A stretch of 64,000 nucleotides of DNA from Trichoplusia ni (Eukaryota; Arthropoda; Insecta; Lepidoptera; Noctuidae), in assembly GCF_003590095.1 (NCBI RefSeq), contig NC_039486.1, forward strand, positions 8,182,336 through 8,246,335. The letters run 5' to 3'. Below the pieces are notes generated by a model. The model was given only the letters and a program-made list of their open reading frames with translations. It had not been told where the DNA came from and made no database searches. Each line of letters starts with the position of its first letter. Positions within the stretch are counted from its first letter, which is position 1. A program made the translations under genes and the position numbers. This document shows, one piece after another, positions 62,555 through 64,000 of the stretch.

Positions 62555-62745
62555 ATTCTTAGGGAGAAGAACCGGCAAGAAACTCCATAAGTTATTCTTT
62601 TAAAAATAAAATAGTAATACGGTATAACCTTATTCATTCATCGTTTATCACACATTCATATTAATTCATTTTTCATTTATCGTTAACGAATCCTGTACTT
62701 ATGTAGTGTGCAATAAAGACTATTCTATTTTATTCATTACATGTC
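62555..62745 (+). mobile_element. LINE 3'-tail fragment
   Basis: AGGGAGAAGAACCGGCAAGAAACTCCATAAGTTATTC and, at the end, GTGTGCAATAAAGACTATTCTATTTTATTC resemble the 3' portion of a common lepidopteran LINE (recall). No coding part remains. Confidence 0.5.
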
Positions 62746-62947
62746 ACTTAGATACACTAACTTCATCTTCTCTTTTTCTCAAGTTATCTCAAAATGTGTT
62801 GATTCAATATACATAACTGTTGGTTGTCTTGTTAGTCTTTATTAACACATAAGTGGTGTTATTGATGACTTTTTATTGAACAAACACAGACGGACTGACA
62901 GGCTGTACTCACAAACGTCACTTAGTTAAAAATGCCAATATAACGTG

Positions 62948-63040
62948 TGTGGCCTTGAGGCACGTAGAATTTTATGCACGTGTTGCTGGTTCGATCTCAA
63001 CGCTGGCAAGAACTAATCTGACCTTTAACAGTTTTATGTC
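62948..63040 (+). mobile_element. tRNA-SINE-like fragment
   Basis: GTGGCCTTGAGGCACGTAG...GCACGTGTTGCTGGTTCGATCTCAACGCTGGCAAG has a B-box (GGTTCGATCTC); the A-box part is degraded. Confidence 0.45.
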
Positions 63041-63494
63041 CATTTCTTAATTATTCAAAGACTGAGACAAGACTGATCAGGGGTGGTTTTGAATCGTTGA
63101 ATGCCTTATTCCTACGAAAGATCTTGTATGAAATTTTAACTAAAGAACCGGCTCAATGACTAGCCTGGTTACTGGTGATGGGCTTCCTTTTCTGCAAATA
63201 TGGTCCCAGTCGGCCCATTGTTCGTCGGTTTTTTTTGGGAGGTAGAGCAGTAGTCTCCTGGGATCAAGTGCGAGCCAGTAATAAATAGGGTTTTTAAATA
63301 AACAAGCTAGTTTATAAGTACATGAATATGTCAATTAGTATTTCAGATATTAATTCTTACGATTACCATTTGTGAGTAACAATAAACTGTTATTCATCAA
63401 TTGCGTTTTGTTTGGGCCTCGCTTCCGACAAACGGTAAAAAAATATATCGTGTGGAAAACTGGTTCCCAAATATTCAAAATTATAATCGCCTGC

Positions 63495-63560
63495 AGTAAC
63501 CTAGCACGGTGATCAACACTCAAACCTCCCCTGCACGAGGCCTGCACCTATGTCAGTAAA
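63495..63560 (-). repeat. LINE-derived fragment
   Basis: CTAGCACGGTGATCAACACTCAAACCTCCCCTGCACGAGGCCTGCACC is the inverted counterpart of 57240-57335 (GATCACCACGCTAG). Confidence 0.45.
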
Positions 63561-63580
63561 AGTACAAGAAGCTACATACA

Positions 63581-63738
63581 CGCAGGACTTTCACAAATAT
63601 GCAAGTCACAAGCCTGCACTAAGACAGACTCAGAATGGATGGAGGATAGATCACTCAAATGCTTGTAATCGCACTATGCGGGGATCAGAACTGCACCTCG
63701 TCACGCACAGTTTGGCGTGGTGAACAATACCAGTCTTG
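63581..63738 (-). mobile_element. tRNA-derived SINE, family C, copy 5
   Basis: GACTTTCACAAATATGCAAGTCACAAGCCTGCACTAAGACAGACTCAGAA...ACTCAAATGCTTGTAATCGCACTATGCGGGGATCAGAACTGCACCTCGTCACGC...GGCGTGGTGAACAATACC follows the family C block order in reverse complement; the B-box is damaged. Confidence 0.6.
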
Positions 63739-64000
63739 TGTTGACTTTGCGTCTCTTCAGATGATTGTAGAGATAAACAGACATCGAGTAAAGTTTTAAT
63801 TATGTGTACTCCTGCTACAGCTTATTCAGGTGCACTAATTGCCATGTAATGATGACGTGAGAGTTTCCAACAACAGACCTGTCTTGAAATCCATTTTGTA
63901 TTTTGAATTTGTATTTGTGTGTGCAATTTGTATCGTCGAGACGCGACCAGTAAATATTTTCAAACACTTTAGGGTGAGTGCACATTTGAGACTAGACAGT

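Noticed and set aside
1..64000. CRISPR arrays, rRNA genes, bacterial operons or viral genes
   Set aside because: No regularly spaced repeats, no rRNA-like blocks beyond the short 5S-like SINE heads, and no dense gene packing on either strand.

Overview
This is AT-rich nuclear DNA from an insect, almost certainly a moth or butterfly (Lepidoptera). The case rests on the repeats. There are short Helitron-like elements with TC...CTAG ends inserted between A and T, and they carry the CCCGCGGCTTCG-type 3' hairpin block common in lepidopteran genomes. There are also tRNA-derived and 5S-rRNA-derived SINEs and fragments of LINE 3' ends. The one confident gene agrees: it is a pyrokinin/PBAN-type neuropeptide receptor. 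I see no bacterial features, rRNA genes, canonical tRNA genes or CRISPR arrays.

The only coding sequence I can support is one exon on the minus strand at 10253-11068. It begins at a 3' splice site five bases before the ATG (11063) and encodes 270 residues plus one base. These cover the N-terminus, TM1 to TM5 and intracellular loop 3 of a class-A GPCR. It ends at a consensus GTGAGT donor in phase 1, just before TM6. The exon(s) for TM6, TM7 and the C-tail should lie at lower coordinates; I did not find them between 1 and 10252, so the gene probably runs off the left end. A CpG-rich segment near the right end (about 61760-62030) has an initiator-like TCAGT, a near-match downstream element and a GTACGT donor, all on the minus strand. 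It could be a promoter with a non-coding first exon, possibly of the receptor gene about 50 kb away, but that link is inference.

The rest is non-coding DNA and repeats. 1-10252: receptor intron or 3' flank, with a Helitron (7628-7900), a 5S-derived SINE (6395-6679), a 56-nt hairpin and a CRE octamer at 10181. 11069-36000: Lep1-like Helitron (11474-11688), tRNA-derived SINEs of three families, LINE fragments including a 3' end that keeps its stop codon and poly(A), and many decayed copies of an unclassified dispersed repeat. 35700-36610: an odd block with overlapping open frames on both strands next to a promoter-like module (three direct repeats, a TATA box, GAGA runs). 41300-44520: a second intact tRNA-derived SINE and two Helitrons of one family 1 kb apart. 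45700-60600: LINE and SINE fragments, a tandem duplication carrying two CRE octamers, two more Helitrons and two 5S-SINE copies. 61700-64000: the CpG-rich segment, a perfect 29-bp-arm palindrome and more SINE/LINE debris.

None of the other open frames of 60-113 codons shows a domain, a signal of selection or plausible splice sites, so I do not call them genes. I found no convincing new multi-gene system. The observations most worth checking are the CpG-rich putative first exon, the promoter-like module at 36.5 kb, the duplicated CRE unit, the near-perfect hairpins and the unidentified retroelement C-terminus.
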